The translations under genes were made by a program, and so were the position numbers. Below, in pieces: positions 1 through 9,507 of a stretch of DNA of 40,112 nt (its first letter is position 1; every line of letters begins with the position of its first letter). The notes beneath the pieces were generated by a model that was given only the letters and a program-made list of their open reading frames with translations, was not told the DNA's origin and did not search any database. This DNA comes from an uncultured Clostridiaceae bacterium (lineage in GTDB: Bacteria > Bacillota > Clostridia > Lachnospirales > Lachnospiraceae). Where the stretch lies: assembly GCA_947177415.1 (NCBI GenBank), contig CAMWUK010000027.1:1-40112 (forward strand), given 5' to 3'.

Positions 1-90
1 TTCGTAAAGCACCAAGTGCTGCTTTTGCACTTGTGTGCATCCTCGTTTACGAAACGCACAGTAAATGCGTGTTTCTACCTGAATAGTTAC
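1..90 (+). repeat. Right part of a modular hairpin element (left end outside window)
   Basis: Three nested inverted repeats are visible. TTCGTAAA (1-8) pairs with TTTACGAA (46-53); inside it CAAGTGC (13-19) pairs with GCACTTG (27-33). A second hairpin around the loop AGTAAAT follows at 51-75, then the conserved end TACCTGAATAGTTAC (76-90). The second hairpin and end match copies near 26.1 and 34.2 kb. The bases after it (GAATATTT) would be the right target duplication, but the left flank is not in the window. Both ends of the element therefore cannot be verified. Confidence 0.6.
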
Positions 91-126
91 GAATATTTCA
101 TTAACACAGAAAAGAGGAATAATACC

Positions 127-1236
127 ATGCTTACTATAGAAAAAAAATGTTCTGGCATCCTTTCTTATCCTTTGCCCCAGAAGGAGAAAACCTTATTTTT
201 CGATATTGAAACTACTGGTTTTTCCCCAAAAACCTCCGCTCTTTATTTAATTGGTGTACTTTATTACAAAAAAAACAGTTGGCATCTAAAACAATGGTTT
301 GCCAATGATTACATGAGCGAGAAAGAAATTCTCACAAGTTTTTTTTCTTTTCTGGCAAATTTCCACTGCTTGGTTCATTATAATGGACTGGGATTTGATA
401 TCCCTTTCCTAAAAGAGAAATGTTCCCAACATCAGTTAATCAAAGAGATAGAATTATTAGAAAAAATCTCACAGATTGATATTTACAAACGTATATTTCC
501 TCATAAGAAAAAATTAAAAGTTGAAAATATAAAACAAAAAACCCTTGAGACCTTCTTGCATATCCAAAGAGAAGACATCTATCACGGAGGGGAACTTATT
601 AAAATCTATCAAAAATATATCAAACAATGCCAAACTGGAAATAATGCAGAAACTGATTCCCTTATGCATACTCTTTTGTTACATAATGAAGAGGATTTAA
701 CCGGAATGCTGGAATTTTCTGGCGTTTTATATCTTATTGATTTATTAGAAGGTTCTATGGACTTTACTATGGTTTCTATCACTCCAAAGAAAAACCAGAT
801 GACTATAACAGCCACTCTTCCATCTTCTTTCCCTTGTCCACTCTCCTACACAGGCAATGGGGATACTCTGATTATAAAAGAAAATTCTCTTTTTCTGCAA
901 ATTTCATCCTACCAAGGGGAATTAAAGTTTTTCTATGAGAATTACAAAGATTACTACTATCTGCCTATGGAGGATACTGCTATACACAAAAGTGTTGCTG
1001 CTTTTGTTGATAAAGAATACCGCCAAAAGGCAAAACGTGAAAATTGTTACCAGAGGAAAAATGGTATTTTTTATCCTATCTACCATACCAGCGTTTCTCC
1101 TCTATTCCGTTCAGATTATAAGGCTAATCAGTTTTATGTTCTATTTGATGAAAAATTCTCTCCAGATGCAAAATGGATCACCGATTATCTTCACGGCTAT
1201 TTTAAAAATAATCCTTCTATTCTTTTGGAATCTTAG
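127..1236 (+). CDS. YprB-like RNase H-fold 3'-5' exonuclease
   Basis: Predicted DEDD-type exonuclease with an RNase H-like fold, 369 residues, presumably cytoplasmic nucleic-acid processing. Visible motifs are FFDIETTGF (first Asp-Glu pair, about residue 25), HYNGLGFDIPFL (second Asp, about residue 100) and a later LLHNEEDLTGML segment supplying the last His/Asp. This order matches the YprB/DEDD families. The C-terminal 150 residues show no motif I recognise. The ATG at 127 is preferred to an in-frame ATG at 16 because AGAGGA precedes it and the upstream start lies inside the repeat element. It converges on the phosphodiesterase gene. The exact substrate is unknown; the exonuclease call is by motif. 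Confidence 0.8.
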   Translation: MLTIEKKCSGILSYPLPQKEKTLFFDIETTGFSPKTSALYLIGVLYYKKNSWHLKQWFANDYMSEKEILTSFFSFLANFHCLVHYNGLGFDIPFLKEKCSQHQLIKEIELLEKISQIDIYKRIFPHKKKLKVENIKQKTLETFLHIQREDIYHGGELIKIYQKYIKQCQTGNNAETDSLMHTLLLHNEEDLTGMLEFSGVLYLIDLLEGSMDFTMVSITPKKNQMTITATLPSSFPCPLSYTGNGDTLIIKENSLFLQISSYQGELKFFYENYKDYYYLPMEDTAIHKSVAAFVDKEYRQKAKRENCYQRKNGIFYPIYHTSVSPLFRSDYKANQFYVLFDEKFSPDAKWITDYLHGYFKNNPSILLES

Positions 1237-1255
1237 GAAAACAACATGAACAAGT

Positions 1256-1281
1256 GGGTGTCACACAAATATATGACACCC
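1256..1281. terminator. Hairpin between convergent genes
   Basis: GGGTGTCA (1256-1263) and TGACACCC (1274-1281) form an 8-bp stem with a 10-nt loop, exactly between two convergent stop codons. There is no good T-tract on either side, so it is only a possible bidirectional terminator. Confidence 0.4.
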
Positions 1282-1287
1282 TCCCAT

Positions 1288-4083
1288 CTACTCTTCTTTT
1301 CCCGATACAATTCTTTCAAATTCCGAAACAGATACTGGTTTAGAAAACAAATATCCCTGCCAGCTATCACAACCTACTGAACCTATAAACCGTTTCTGCT
1401 CATCTGTTTCTACACCTTCACAAAGCACTTTCTTTTCCAGTGCATTTGCCATACTAATAATATGTGTAATAATAATTCTGTCATTCTTGCCAAGACCATC
1501 CCGTTTCATAAATATCTTGTCCATCTTAATTACATCAATTGGTAAAGTACTAATGGCATTCAAAGACGAATATCCTGTTCCAAAATCATCCATAGAAATT
1601 GCAAATCCCCGTTCCCTAAAATATGCTAAAACCCTGTCAAGTCCCGGTAAATCTTCCAAATAAAGACTCTCTGTAATCTCAAATTCTATAGAATCTGTTG
1701 GTATTTTATACTTTTCTAATAGTGATTCTATCTTATCAATTAAATCTGTATTTACCATGTGTGCCCTGGAAACATTTAAGGAAATAGGAATCAAAGGCTT
1801 TCCTTCATCCATTCGTTTTCTTACAAAACGGAACATTTCTTCATACACATAATAATCTAAATCCACTACACAACCATACTTTTCAAATACTCCAATAAAA
1901 GCATCTGGATAAATCAATTCTCCATTTTTCATCCAGCGGACTAATGCCTCCGCACCAACCACCTTATCGCTCTTACAACCTACTTTGGGCTGTAAGTATA
2001 CCACAAACTCCCGATTGCGGATGGCATCTTCCAGACAAGCCACAAGTTCCATCTCACGGTTTGCTACCTTTCGCATAGCATCTGTATAAAGCACACAACG
2101 AATTCCTCCATGCTTAGAAAGTTTTCTTGCCATATTTGCATAAGCCAGTGCTGCACTCACATCCGGTACATCCTCCCGAAGACAGAAAGCTCCTGTATTA
2201 ATGGTAATATTGCTTCCTTGATATTCTTTTCTAAGTTTATGTTCCATGATACTTTTCGTTTCTTTTAAACATTTGAGAATATCATTTTCTGAAAGATTCT
2301 TATCAATCTCTCTTACACCAACAATATGGTCATAACATATTCTTCCACCAAATACAATACTTGGAATATCCTCCAATAAAATATCTGCCCATCTGCGAAG
2401 AATACTGTCACCTACATCATATCCAAAAGTCTCATTTACATATTTAAAATTACTAATATCCGAATATACAAGTAAATAAGTCTTATCTTTATTTTCTGTA
2501 ATCAGCTTTTGCAAATTTTCAAGGAAGGCATCCCCCTTGTACAAAAGAGTGAGAGAATCACAATTCTCTTGACTCCGGTATCCAAACTCAGGGCAATCCT
2601 CACGGTTTCCCATACAAAACATCTGGGCAAAAAACTTTCCAAACCATTCTAATTCTTGTATCTCCTCTTTTGTCCATATACGGGATACACTGTCATCTAC
2701 AAGAATCATTCTTCCAAAATAATGTTCTTTATAAATAAGTTCTACATACATTCCATTTGCCAAATATGGCATTTCACTTCTATCTTTCTTTGGCAGTCCA
2801 AAGAGTTCCTCCTCACGCTCAAATATCTGGGTCATTCCCTTTACTTTTGCTTTCCTAATCTTATTTGCTACATTTTCATCGGAAATTCCAAGAGTATGCA
2901 TAATATTGGAATTATTTGCTTCTTTATGCCACTCATAAGTACAGCAAATACGCTTATTTATCTTTAACAGCTCATAAATATGTACACTAGACACCTGATA
3001 ACGTTCTCCAATTCTTTCTAGCAGTATATCAATAGAACTTCCAATTTGTCCAACACTTTGAAATAAATCCTTGGTAAATTCAGGAACTGGACAAGTCTCC
3101 TTATATCGCTTAAAATCCTGCCAAAAATTTCTTTGTTCCGGATTCTCAATAATTCTTCTATCCCATTTTCTCCGAAGCATCCCCTCCCGGTACACCTCTA
3201 CTCCTTCAGAGTGCATCAACTTTTCATAAGTCCATGCTTCTTTGGCACGTTCCAACAAAATATCATAATTTTTCCCGTGTTTTGGATATAAAGCTATCCC
3301 TGCATGAACAGAAACGTATGTATACATTGGATTATTATGGTATGTTTGCCGGATCTGCTTTAAAATATTATGTACACTTTCCTTCCAATGTATATCCGTT
3401 GTTACATTATTCATATATATTAAAAAAGTATCCCCAGATAATCTTCCTACTAAATCGGATGTAACAATATTCCTTTGTATTACTTTCACAAAGTCCTTTA
3501 ATAATCCATCACCAGTTTTATATCCAAACTTCTCATTAATAATTTGAAAATTATTAAAGTCCAACACACATAAAGCACCTTTTTGATTTGTATAACGTCT
3601 CATGTTTTCTTCTACACATTTTTTAAATTGCTGCTTTTTATATACCTTGGTAAGATAATCTATAGCATTAGAAACAAAGATTTCTTTATGGCTGCTTTCA
3701 AGCAAGAGATTCCTTCGATATCCTATAGCAATGGCTTCTCTGTCATCCTTCTGTACTTCCACAGCCTTTAGGAAAGTAAAATACCATGCATAGGAATCTT
3801 CTTCATGAAAACGGCACACCATTTCAGCCTGCTTTGCTCCTCTTCTAAGCTCTGTCAAAAACTGTTCTACCATAGTCCCATCTGCTTCATGAATCAACTC
3901 CACCCAACGTTTGCTGCAATCTGTAAATACAAAAGACTGTACCCAGTTTTCATTTTCACAAGAATAAGCATATAAAATTTCCTTTTTTATATCATAATAT
4001 AAAAACTCATCTGTTTGTTTGTTAAACTGCTCCTGTAAAAGGTTATCATTTTGAAACAATTTTATTAATATTTTTTCATTCAT
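1288..4083 (-). CDS. c-di-GMP phosphodiesterase with two degenerate GGDEF domains, GAF-like domain and EAL domain
   Basis: Cytosolic multidomain signalling protein of 931 residues. The N-terminal 130 residues look like a sensor region without a recognised motif. A GGDEF-like domain (about 140-300) has RLSGDTF in place of RxGGDEF. A GAF-like region (about 340-500) follows, then a second GGDEF-like domain (about 505-665) whose signature is replaced by GRICYDHIV. The EAL domain (about 675-925) keeps EALVRW, SLNVS, EFEITES, DDFGTGYSS, IKMDK, CEGVET and QGYLFSKP, so the metal and catalytic positions of an active phosphodiesterase appear intact. Predicted output is c-di-GMP hydrolysis; both cyclase domains are probably regulatory. 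No membrane segments were seen. It is monocistronic and convergent with the exonuclease gene. Confidence 0.88.
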   Translation of the reverse strand: MNEKILIKLFQNDNLLQEQFNKQTDEFLYYDIKKEILYAYSCENENWVQSFVFTDCSKRWVELIHEADGTMVEQFLTELRRGAKQAEMVCRFHEEDSYAWYFTFLKAVEVQKDDREAIAIGYRRNLLLESSHKEIFVSNAIDYLTKVYKKQQFKKCVEENMRRYTNQKGALCVLDFNNFQIINEKFGYKTGDGLLKDFVKVIQRNIVTSDLVGRLSGDTFLIYMNNVTTDIHWKESVHNILKQIRQTYHNNPMYTYVSVHAGIALYPKHGKNYDILLERAKEAWTYEKLMHSEGVEVYREGMLRRKWDRRIIENPEQRNFWQDFKRYKETCPVPEFTKDLFQSVGQIGSSIDILLERIGERYQVSSVHIYELLKINKRICCTYEWHKEANNSNIMHTLGISDENVANKIRKAKVKGMTQIFEREEELFGLPKKDRSEMPYLANGMYVELIYKEHYFGRMILVDDSVSRIWTKEEIQELEWFGKFFAQMFCMGNREDCPEFGYRSQENCDSLTLLYKGDAFLENLQKLITENKDKTYLLVYSDISNFKYVNETFGYDVGDSILRRWADILLEDIPSIVFGGRICYDHIVGVREIDKNLSENDILKCLKETKSIMEHKLRKEYQGSNITINTGAFCLREDVPDVSAALAYANMARKLSKHGGIRCVLYTDAMRKVANREMELVACLEDAIRNREFVVYLQPKVGCKSDKVVGAEALVRWMKNGELIYPDAFIGVFEKYGCVVDLDYYVYEEMFRFVRKRMDEGKPLIPISLNVSRAHMVNTDLIDKIESLLEKYKIPTDSIEFEITESLYLEDLPGLDRVLAYFRERGFAISMDDFGTGYSSLNAISTLPIDVIKMDKIFMKRDGLGKNDRIIITHIISMANALEKKVLCEGVETDEQKRFIGSVGCDSWQGYLFSKPVSVSEFERIVSGKEE

Positions 4084-4291
4084 GGCAATCCTCCTCTTAA
4101 AATATAGTAATCTTTTTGATTACATACTTTTGCCTTATTTTTACCTAATATAATACTACCAAAATTTAATGAAATCTGCTATGTTTTTTATAAAAATTAA
4201 CCAAAATGTAATGTTTCACGCCCTTTGTTAATAATTTTGTAATTATTTCCAGCAAATTTCTGGCTGAATAGTAGCCCATAATTAAACGAAA

Positions 4292-4330
4292 AAAGCAGGG
4301 TACCTTTTATATAATAGGTTTTCCTGCTTT
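4292..4330 (-). terminator. Rho-independent terminator overlapping the 3' end of the papain-like gene
   Basis: On the minus strand an 8-bp stem, AAAGCAGG with CCTGCTTT, is followed by a T-rich run (complement of 4286-4291). The left arm lies within the last codons and the stop codon sits in the loop. Confidence 0.7.
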
Positions 4331-4993
4331 CTCAACATCTCTTCTATTTTCCATTTTTCTATGATATCTTCTTCGAAATATCAACCTTTTAGATAATTCC
4401 CATAATGTACTTCCGCTATGTAAAATCTGCTTTTTTGTTAAAGGAGCAAAATAATTCTCATCTCTGGAAGATTGCTTCAAATACTTTCCAATGTCTCCCT
4501 TATATATTTCTTTTTTATCCAAAATGTTCAATAAATCATCAGGTTTATATTTACATCTGGGACGTTCCAAAGAATATCCAATATGTTCTAATATAAGCAT
4601 AACAAATTCAATACAGGTATAGGCTTTGTATGTTTCCATACCTTTTGTCAAAGGATACAGCAACACAGAAAAAAGATTATATAAAATCTCTGAATCATTC
4701 TGCATCTTGACAATCGTTTGTGCTATCCAATGATATTCTTCCTCTGTAACAGATACTTCAAATATAACTCCTTCTGCTTTTGTCTTTCCAAGAGTATATC
4801 CTTCGTATGATTCATGTACCAGTCTTGCCAATAATACTCCCTTATATTGTGGTCTTGCAAAACTATATATTTCTTTTAACTCTGGATCCATACTGATTGC
4901 AGCATGGTTGTATTGCACCTTTCCAAACTTGCGGATTAAATATGCAAACTTTGTTGGTGTCTTTGAAATAATTATATATATCTTAACTTCCAT
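4307..4993 (-). CDS. Putative circularly permuted papain-like (NlpC/P60/YiiX type) hydrolase
   Basis: Protein of 228 residues without a signal peptide. A His comes early (YNHAAI, about residue 31) and a Cys late (YTCIEFV, about residue 125). This His-before-Cys order is typical of the permuted NlpC/P60 (YaeF/YiiX, C92-like) thiol hydrolases. The surrounding strands (VKIYIIIS, AEGVIFEV) fit that fold. The last 40 residues are basic (RRRYHRKMENRR), suggesting binding to a polyanion or membrane surface. The substrate is unknown; lipid, amide and peptide bonds are all possible. The family call rests on motif order only. It stands alone between the phosphodiesterase and the importer operon and ends in a clear terminator. 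Confidence 0.55.
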   Translation of the reverse strand: MEVKIYIIISKTPTKFAYLIRKFGKVQYNHAAISMDPELKEIYSFARPQYKGVLLARLVHESYEGYTLGKTKAEGVIFEVSVTEEEYHWIAQTIVKMQNDSEILYNLFSVLLYPLTKGMETYKAYTCIEFVMLILEHIGYSLERPRCKYKPDDLLNILDKKEIYKGDIGKYLKQSSRDENYFAPLTKKQILHSGSTLWELSKRLIFRRRYHRKMENRRDVEKAGKPII

Positions 4994-5143
4994 CTTCTTG
5001 TAAACTCTGATAAGTTATCTATCAGCTTTTCTCCTTTTTTGTTACGAGTTTCTCTTTTCCATTATAGAAACTAACACATAATCTGTCAATGTCAAAAAGA
5101 GACAAGTAAAACTTCTAATTCTTATGTTCGTTACACAAGCATA

Positions 5144-6241
5144 TCACTCCACTAGCTTTCCCAACTCTTTTGCATATTCCATAAGCTTATAATTTTCCAT
5201 ATTTAATTCACCGAATTCCTGAATGGCACAATATACCTTTTCACATTGGTCGATTTGTTGTTTTGCTTTGAGATATGTTTCTTCACTTATTCTCGTAAAT
5301 GACTTTTGAGAAATAACTTTTTGTGCTAATGCCTTGGAAACCGGATAATCTACATCATTTTCCTGTAAAATCCCTGTTGCAAAAGGTATGCCCTTTCGTT
5401 GGAGTGCCCGGTAAACCGATGCACCTTTCCCACCTCCAGCTAAGACAAATACCTTTGGATCTCCTGTTATTTTAGGCAGTTCCAGCCTGCCTTGTTCTTC
5501 ATCAAAAGAACCTTTCTCGATGCCATACAGACTGCGGATATAATCTTTTTGAAAAATTTCTTCTGGTGTTCCAACCCTTTCTACATACTCTCCCCGTACA
5601 CACATGATTTTGTCTGAAATCCTCTCTGCCAAATCCAATTCATGCAAGGATAAAATTACAGTAATATTTTCCTTTCTGGTCATTTGCTGCAATGCAGACA
5701 TAAAGTCCAATTTATAACGAATGTCTAAATAAGAAGTTGGTTCATCCAAAATAAGGATTTCTGGTTTCTGACAGATTGCTCTTGCCAACATCACTCTTTG
5801 CTTTTGTCCATCACTGATTTCCCTAAAATCCCGGTCTTTTAATTCTGACACATGGACACATTCCATAGCCTCCTCCACATATTGCAAATCTTTTTTTGTT
5901 AATATTCCAAATCTTCCAGTATAGGGATAACGCCCTGTTGCCACCATATCTTCGCAGGTGAATAATTCTGTTTTTACCTGATCTGTAAGAACTACTGCCA
6001 TCTTCTTTGCCAATTCTTTTCCAGATAATTCCTCCATAGATTCCTTATTCAGATATATCGTCCCATCTAACAGCTTTAACTGTCCCACTATACTCTTTAT
6101 CATTGTGGTTTTCCCTGCACCATTAGGGCCAATTAGAGTAAAAATCTCTCCTCGCTTTATAGCAATTTCAATATCCCGGATTATTGGGATATTCTGATAT
6201 CCTATGGTCATTTTTTTCGTTTGGAAATAAATCTTTTTCAC
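5144..6241 (-). CDS. Cobalamin/siderophore-type ABC importer ATPase with unusual C-terminal domain
   Basis: Energises the adjacent FecCD/BtuC-type permease. Residues 1-255 form the ATPase: Walker A GPNGAGKTT (about 39), signature ISDGQKQR (about 140; Asp replaces the usual first Gly after Ser), Walker B ILILDEPTSYLD and switch His in LSLHELD. At 365 residues it is about 100 longer than ordinary BtuD/FecE proteins. The extra C-terminal region (about 260-365) starts VFVLAGGGKGASVYRAL and looks like a separate alpha/beta domain. The GTG start at 6241 has AGGAAAAG ahead of it and lies six bases after the permease stop. It is the last gene of the riboswitch operon. Corrinoid is the likeliest cargo from context; heme or siderophore cannot be excluded. 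Confidence 0.88.
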   Translation of the reverse strand: MKKIYFQTKKMTIGYQNIPIIRDIEIAIKRGEIFTLIGPNGAGKTTMIKSIVGQLKLLDGTIYLNKESMEELSGKELAKKMAVVLTDQVKTELFTCEDMVATGRYPYTGRFGILTKKDLQYVEEAMECVHVSELKDRDFREISDGQKQRVMLARAICQKPEILILDEPTSYLDIRYKLDFMSALQQMTRKENITVILSLHELDLAERISDKIMCVRGEYVERVGTPEEIFQKDYIRSLYGIEKGSFDEEQGRLELPKITGDPKVFVLAGGGKGASVYRALQRKGIPFATGILQENDVDYPVSKALAQKVISQKSFTRISEETYLKAKQQIDQCEKVYCAIQEFGELNMENYKLMEYAKELGKLVE

Positions 6242-6247
6242 CTTTTC

Positions 6248-7279
6248 CTACCCCTTTCTTTTTAGCATTACAGCAATAACAACTGGTGCACCAAATACTG
6301 CCGTTACTGCACTAATGCTTAATTCTGTAGGTGCCAGAAGTGTCCGTGCTAACAAATCACAAGCTAAACAAAATACAGCCCCTCCTAGTATACTTGCTGG
6401 TATCATTAAAATTGGTTTAGAAGAATATAAGACAACCTTTACCAATTGTGGTACAGCAATTCCCACAAAGGAAATAGGACCTGCAAATGCAGTAACACAA
6501 GCAGATAATACACTGGAAAACAACACAAGCAGTATTCGGAAAAGTACAATATTCACTCCCATGTTTTTCGCATACCCCTCTCCTAACTGATATGCATACA
6601 TCGGTTTAGCCATAAAGAATACCAAAATACTAGTTGTTCCTACGACTATTGTGATTATTTTAACATTATCCCAGGTAATTCCAGAAAAACTTCCCATAGA
6701 CCAGCTATGAAGATTTACAATATCATCTTCTTCTGCAAAAGCTACTAGAAATTCTGTAATAGCAGAACAAATATACCCAATCATAATCCCACTAATAACT
6801 AAACGGGACATATTACGGATTCTTCCAGACATTAGCAAAACCAGTCCCATGGCTAACATTGCTCCAATAAAAGCTGCCACAATTAAAGTCCATGAATTAA
6901 TTTCTACTGCCTGTTTCACCAATACAATCATAACCACTGCCACTACAAGCTTTGCTCCTGATGAAATTCCAAGTACAAAAGGTCCGGCTATGGGATTATG
7001 AAAAAAAGTCTGTAACAAATATCCAGATAAAGCTAATCCGCCTCCAAGAACCATTGCTGCAATGGCTCTCGGAAAACGGATTTTCCAAACAATATTATAA
7101 AACATTTCATTATTTTGTTGTCTTAATAAAATCGCACCTATATCTTTAATAGAAATAGATACTGTACCTATACATACATTCATACAAAAAAGAATAAACA
7201 ACAAAATTCCCAAAAATACGAATCCTCCCACCCATCGTAACTGTTTATTCCACTTTATATAAGAATGTGAAATCTTCAT
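6248..7279 (-). CDS. FecCD/BtuC-family ABC importer permease
   Basis: Integral membrane subunit of a vitamin B12/iron-chelate type importer, 343 residues with about nine or ten hydrophobic helices, the normal size for the family. Family hallmarks include FPRAIAAMVLGGGLALSGYLLQTFFHNPIAGPF split over the second helix and the cytoplasmic helix region, and GPISFVGIAVPQLVK near the end, which contacts the ATPase. The ATG at 7279 is preceded by GGGAGTAAAGG and overlaps the 3' end of the binding-protein gene by 35 bases, implying translational coupling. Sequence alone does not tell cobalamin from heme or siderophore; the upstream riboswitch favours a corrinoid. Confidence 0.9.
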   Translation of the reverse strand: MKISHSYIKWNKQLRWVGGFVFLGILLFILFCMNVCIGTVSISIKDIGAILLRQQNNEMFYNIVWKIRFPRAIAAMVLGGGLALSGYLLQTFFHNPIAGPFVLGISSGAKLVVAVVMIVLVKQAVEINSWTLIVAAFIGAMLAMGLVLLMSGRIRNMSRLVISGIMIGYICSAITEFLVAFAEEDDIVNLHSWSMGSFSGITWDNVKIITIVVGTTSILVFFMAKPMYAYQLGEGYAKNMGVNIVLFRILLVLFSSVLSACVTAFAGPISFVGIAVPQLVKVVLYSSKPILMIPASILGGAVFCLACDLLARTLLAPTELSISAVTAVFGAPVVIAVMLKRKG

Positions 7280-8438
7280 CCTTTACTCCCTTCTTGGTCA
7301 ACATTAAGTGAATATCCTTTGCCAAACTTCCCATCTGCATAGACTCTTGATAAAGATTCTTATGAATACACCACACATTATGGTTCTTTACTGCACGGAA
7401 ATCTGCCAGTAGTTCACTTTGATTTATAAGCTGTTCCATAGATTCCAGTTCTCCACCTATGGTACTGTTGTAAATAATATAATCTGCATCTTTCGCCTTT
7501 GCATAAAACTCTTCTAATTGCATATTCATGGTAGAAATTCCATTTTCCTCTTCTTCACAGTCTTCCAGTATGTATCTTCCTCCTGCATACTGAATTAATT
7601 TCACAACATAATCACTTGGCTTTCGTACACTGGCAAGCCCATTTGAAGTTATATAGAAAAATGCTACCGTTTTCCCTGTATTTTCTCCTTCTATAACACT
7701 TTCAAATGCCTTTTTTTGTTCCTGAAATAACTGCTCTGCTAACTCTTCCTTCCCAGTCAATGTACCATATAATTTTACCCATTCTGCTCTGCCAAGAGGT
7801 TCCTCTTCTTTGCTGGAGTAATCTACCAATACTGGAATTCCAAATTCTTCTAATTCCTCTTTTACCTCTGGTGTATGATAAATCATCTGGGATTCTATTG
7901 CCAGTTGGCAATTATTATTTAAGATACTTTCATAGTCAGGTGCATTATATTTTCCAGCATAAAGAATATGACCTTTCTCCATTGCTTCTTTTGCCTTTGG
8001 AATATACCATCCATCTTTTTTTGTCCCAGAAAGACGGATAGTATCCAGTGCATCTAATTCTACAAACATATTCATGGATGCCGTTGCACAAAGATAAATG
8101 TTGTTTAATGGCTGGTAAATTGGTACAACATCTTTGTCTAATCCTTGTGGTATTTCCTTATTTTCTGGTATCATAAGAAATTTGTCCGTATCTCCAATTT
8201 CTATTAATGTGTATCCTTCCTCGTAATACTCTATAGAAAACTCTTTTGCATAATCAAGCTTCATCTTTCTAATGGGAATTTTCTCACTCCATGTCACATT
8301 GGAATCCGTCTTTGGGTTAGATATATTGGCACGCAGAAAAAAAATTACAGCTAAAACAAAGCAAACCATAACACTTATGGTTATCACTATCTTTGTATAT
8401 TTCTTAGTCTTTTTCTTCATCCTACCATACCTTTCCAT
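7245..8438 (-). CDS. ABC importer substrate-binding protein (TroA/BtuF-like), N-terminally anchored
   Basis: Extracytoplasmic binding protein of 397 residues. Residues 15-36 form one hydrophobic helix after a Lys-rich start (MKKKTKKYTK), with no lipobox Cys, so anchoring by an uncleaved helix or ordinary signal cleavage are both possible. The body has the two-lobe BtuF/FhuD character: ALDTIRLSGTKKDGWYIPKAKEAM, split around residues 125-150, then a central helix region (EPLGRAEWVKLYGTL) and a late DYIIYNSTIGGELESMEQL region. It starts nine bases after the NEAT-like lipoprotein and overlaps the permease. A second in-frame ATG at 8420 is possible; 8438 has AAAGGA upstream. The cargo is inferred, not shown. 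Confidence 0.82.
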   Translation of the reverse strand: MERYGRMKKKTKKYTKIVITISVMVCFVLAVIFFLRANISNPKTDSNVTWSEKIPIRKMKLDYAKEFSIEYYEEGYTLIEIGDTDKFLMIPENKEIPQGLDKDVVPIYQPLNNIYLCATASMNMFVELDALDTIRLSGTKKDGWYIPKAKEAMEKGHILYAGKYNAPDYESILNNNCQLAIESQMIYHTPEVKEELEEFGIPVLVDYSSKEEEPLGRAEWVKLYGTLTGKEELAEQLFQEQKKAFESVIEGENTGKTVAFFYITSNGLASVRKPSDYVVKLIQYAGGRYILEDCEEEENGISTMNMQLEEFYAKAKDADYIIYNSTIGGELESMEQLINQSELLADFRAVKNHNVWCIHKNLYQESMQMGSLAKDIHLMLTKKGVKDEDFTFLYKVE

Positions 8439-8446
8439 TTATTCCT

Positions 8447-9373
8447 TTATTTCTCTTTTAATGTAGTGGAGTCAAAAAATAAAGTATACTCTATTTCATG
8501 AGGTTCGCTCATCGCAACTGTATCTGCTATTACAGCAAATTTACGGTCAAACACCTCTACAGGAATCTCAAACACAGAAAATTTCTCTCTGCTGGCTGGC
8601 TCAATTTTTTCTCCGTTTACTTTCATATAGTCGTAATTTGAACTACTCCAAGTAATGGTTGCATAAGCTTTTCCTTCTTTAATGCAAAGCTTCGCAGGAG
8701 AATTTACATTGGATTTTCCAGAACCGCCCTCCAGAGTAACCTCTATTTGAAAATTTCCATCCTTTAGCCCAAGACTTTCTACCGTATTTCCTGTTCCTTC
8801 TATGGCATCTGCCGGAAGGGATTTACTGGAAAATACCAATGTCCTGTCATACCATTTTTCTTTCCTGATACTAAATGCAGTACATGCTATTTCTTTATCC
8901 AAAGCTTCCACTGGTACGGTAAAAGTATGTTCCTTTTTTTCATTTTCCACATAAGGAATATACTCCTCTTCCTTTACATTTACTGCTTCTTCTCCAGTTC
9001 CCATAAAAACTTTTGCATAACCCGTTCCGCTCATAGTCATTTCTGCTGTCATTTTTCCCTTTTTTACAGTTAAATCACAATGAGTGATCTTAAACATAGC
9101 AGAACTGGATTCTACCTGAATTTCATATTTCCCATCTTTTATCTTATCTCCAGTAACTGCTATCAGATTCTTAGAACCCACTTCTACAGGCTTTGCCATT
9201 TCCTCTTTGGATGCAACCTGGCTGTCTTTCTCTGGCTGCTCTGTTTTATTTTCTTGTAATACCGTTTCCACATTTTTGTTTGCAGATAATTCTGTTTTGT
9301 CACTTCCGCATCCCATAAGAAGTATTCCTGCCAGACAAATCATGCTTATATTTACAAATAATTTATTCTTCAT
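8447..9373 (-). CDS. Surface lipoprotein with two NEAT-like beta domains
   Basis: Signal peptide with lipobox LMGC (Cys about residue 22), then a Thr/Glu/Lys-rich linker and two similar domains. Domain 1 (about 75-190) begins DGKYEIQVE; domain 2 (about 195-305) begins DGNFQIEVTLEGGSGK and contains ITWSSSNYDYMKVNGE and a terminal HEIEYTLFFDSTTLK. Repeated DGxY/F starts, an aromatic SNYDYM loop and YTLFFDS endings resemble NEAT-type immunoglobulin-like domains that bind heme in Gram-positive surface proteins; this assignment is by pattern only. In a B12-riboswitch operon it may pass a tetrapyrrole to the adjacent binding protein. It is second in the operon, separated from the CbiK-like gene by a mobile hairpin. 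Confidence 0.65.
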   Translation of the reverse strand: MKNKLFVNISMICLAGILLMGCGSDKTELSANKNVETVLQENKTEQPEKDSQVASKEEMAKPVEVGSKNLIAVTGDKIKDGKYEIQVESSSAMFKITHCDLTVKKGKMTAEMTMSGTGYAKVFMGTGEEAVNVKEEEYIPYVENEKKEHTFTVPVEALDKEIACTAFSIRKEKWYDRTLVFSSKSLPADAIEGTGNTVESLGLKDGNFQIEVTLEGGSGKSNVNSPAKLCIKEGKAYATITWSSSNYDYMKVNGEKIEPASREKFSVFEIPVEVFDRKFAVIADTVAMSEPHEIEYTLFFDSTTLKEK

Positions 9374-9421
9374 CCCTACACCTTTATATGGGGTACTTTA
9401 TCATTTCTTATAAAAGTACCC

Positions 9422-9453
9422 ATAACAGTTCAGCCCACAGGTTTAACTGTTAC
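9422..9453. mobile_element. Minimal 32-bp mobile hairpin with exact 8-bp target duplication
   Basis: The unit starts ATAACAGTTCAG and ends TTAACTGTTAC, forming an imperfect hairpin. It is flanked directly by AAGTACCC at 9414-9421 and AAGTACCC at 9454-9461, an exact 8-bp duplication. It sits in the gap between two lipoprotein genes of the importer operon, so it is transcribed. It is too small to encode anything and must be mobilised in trans. Confidence 0.85.
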
Positions 9454-9507
9454 AAGTACCCCCACATTCTTTCTATTCTTATTCTGTTTTTTTCTATTCA
9501 ATGTTTG

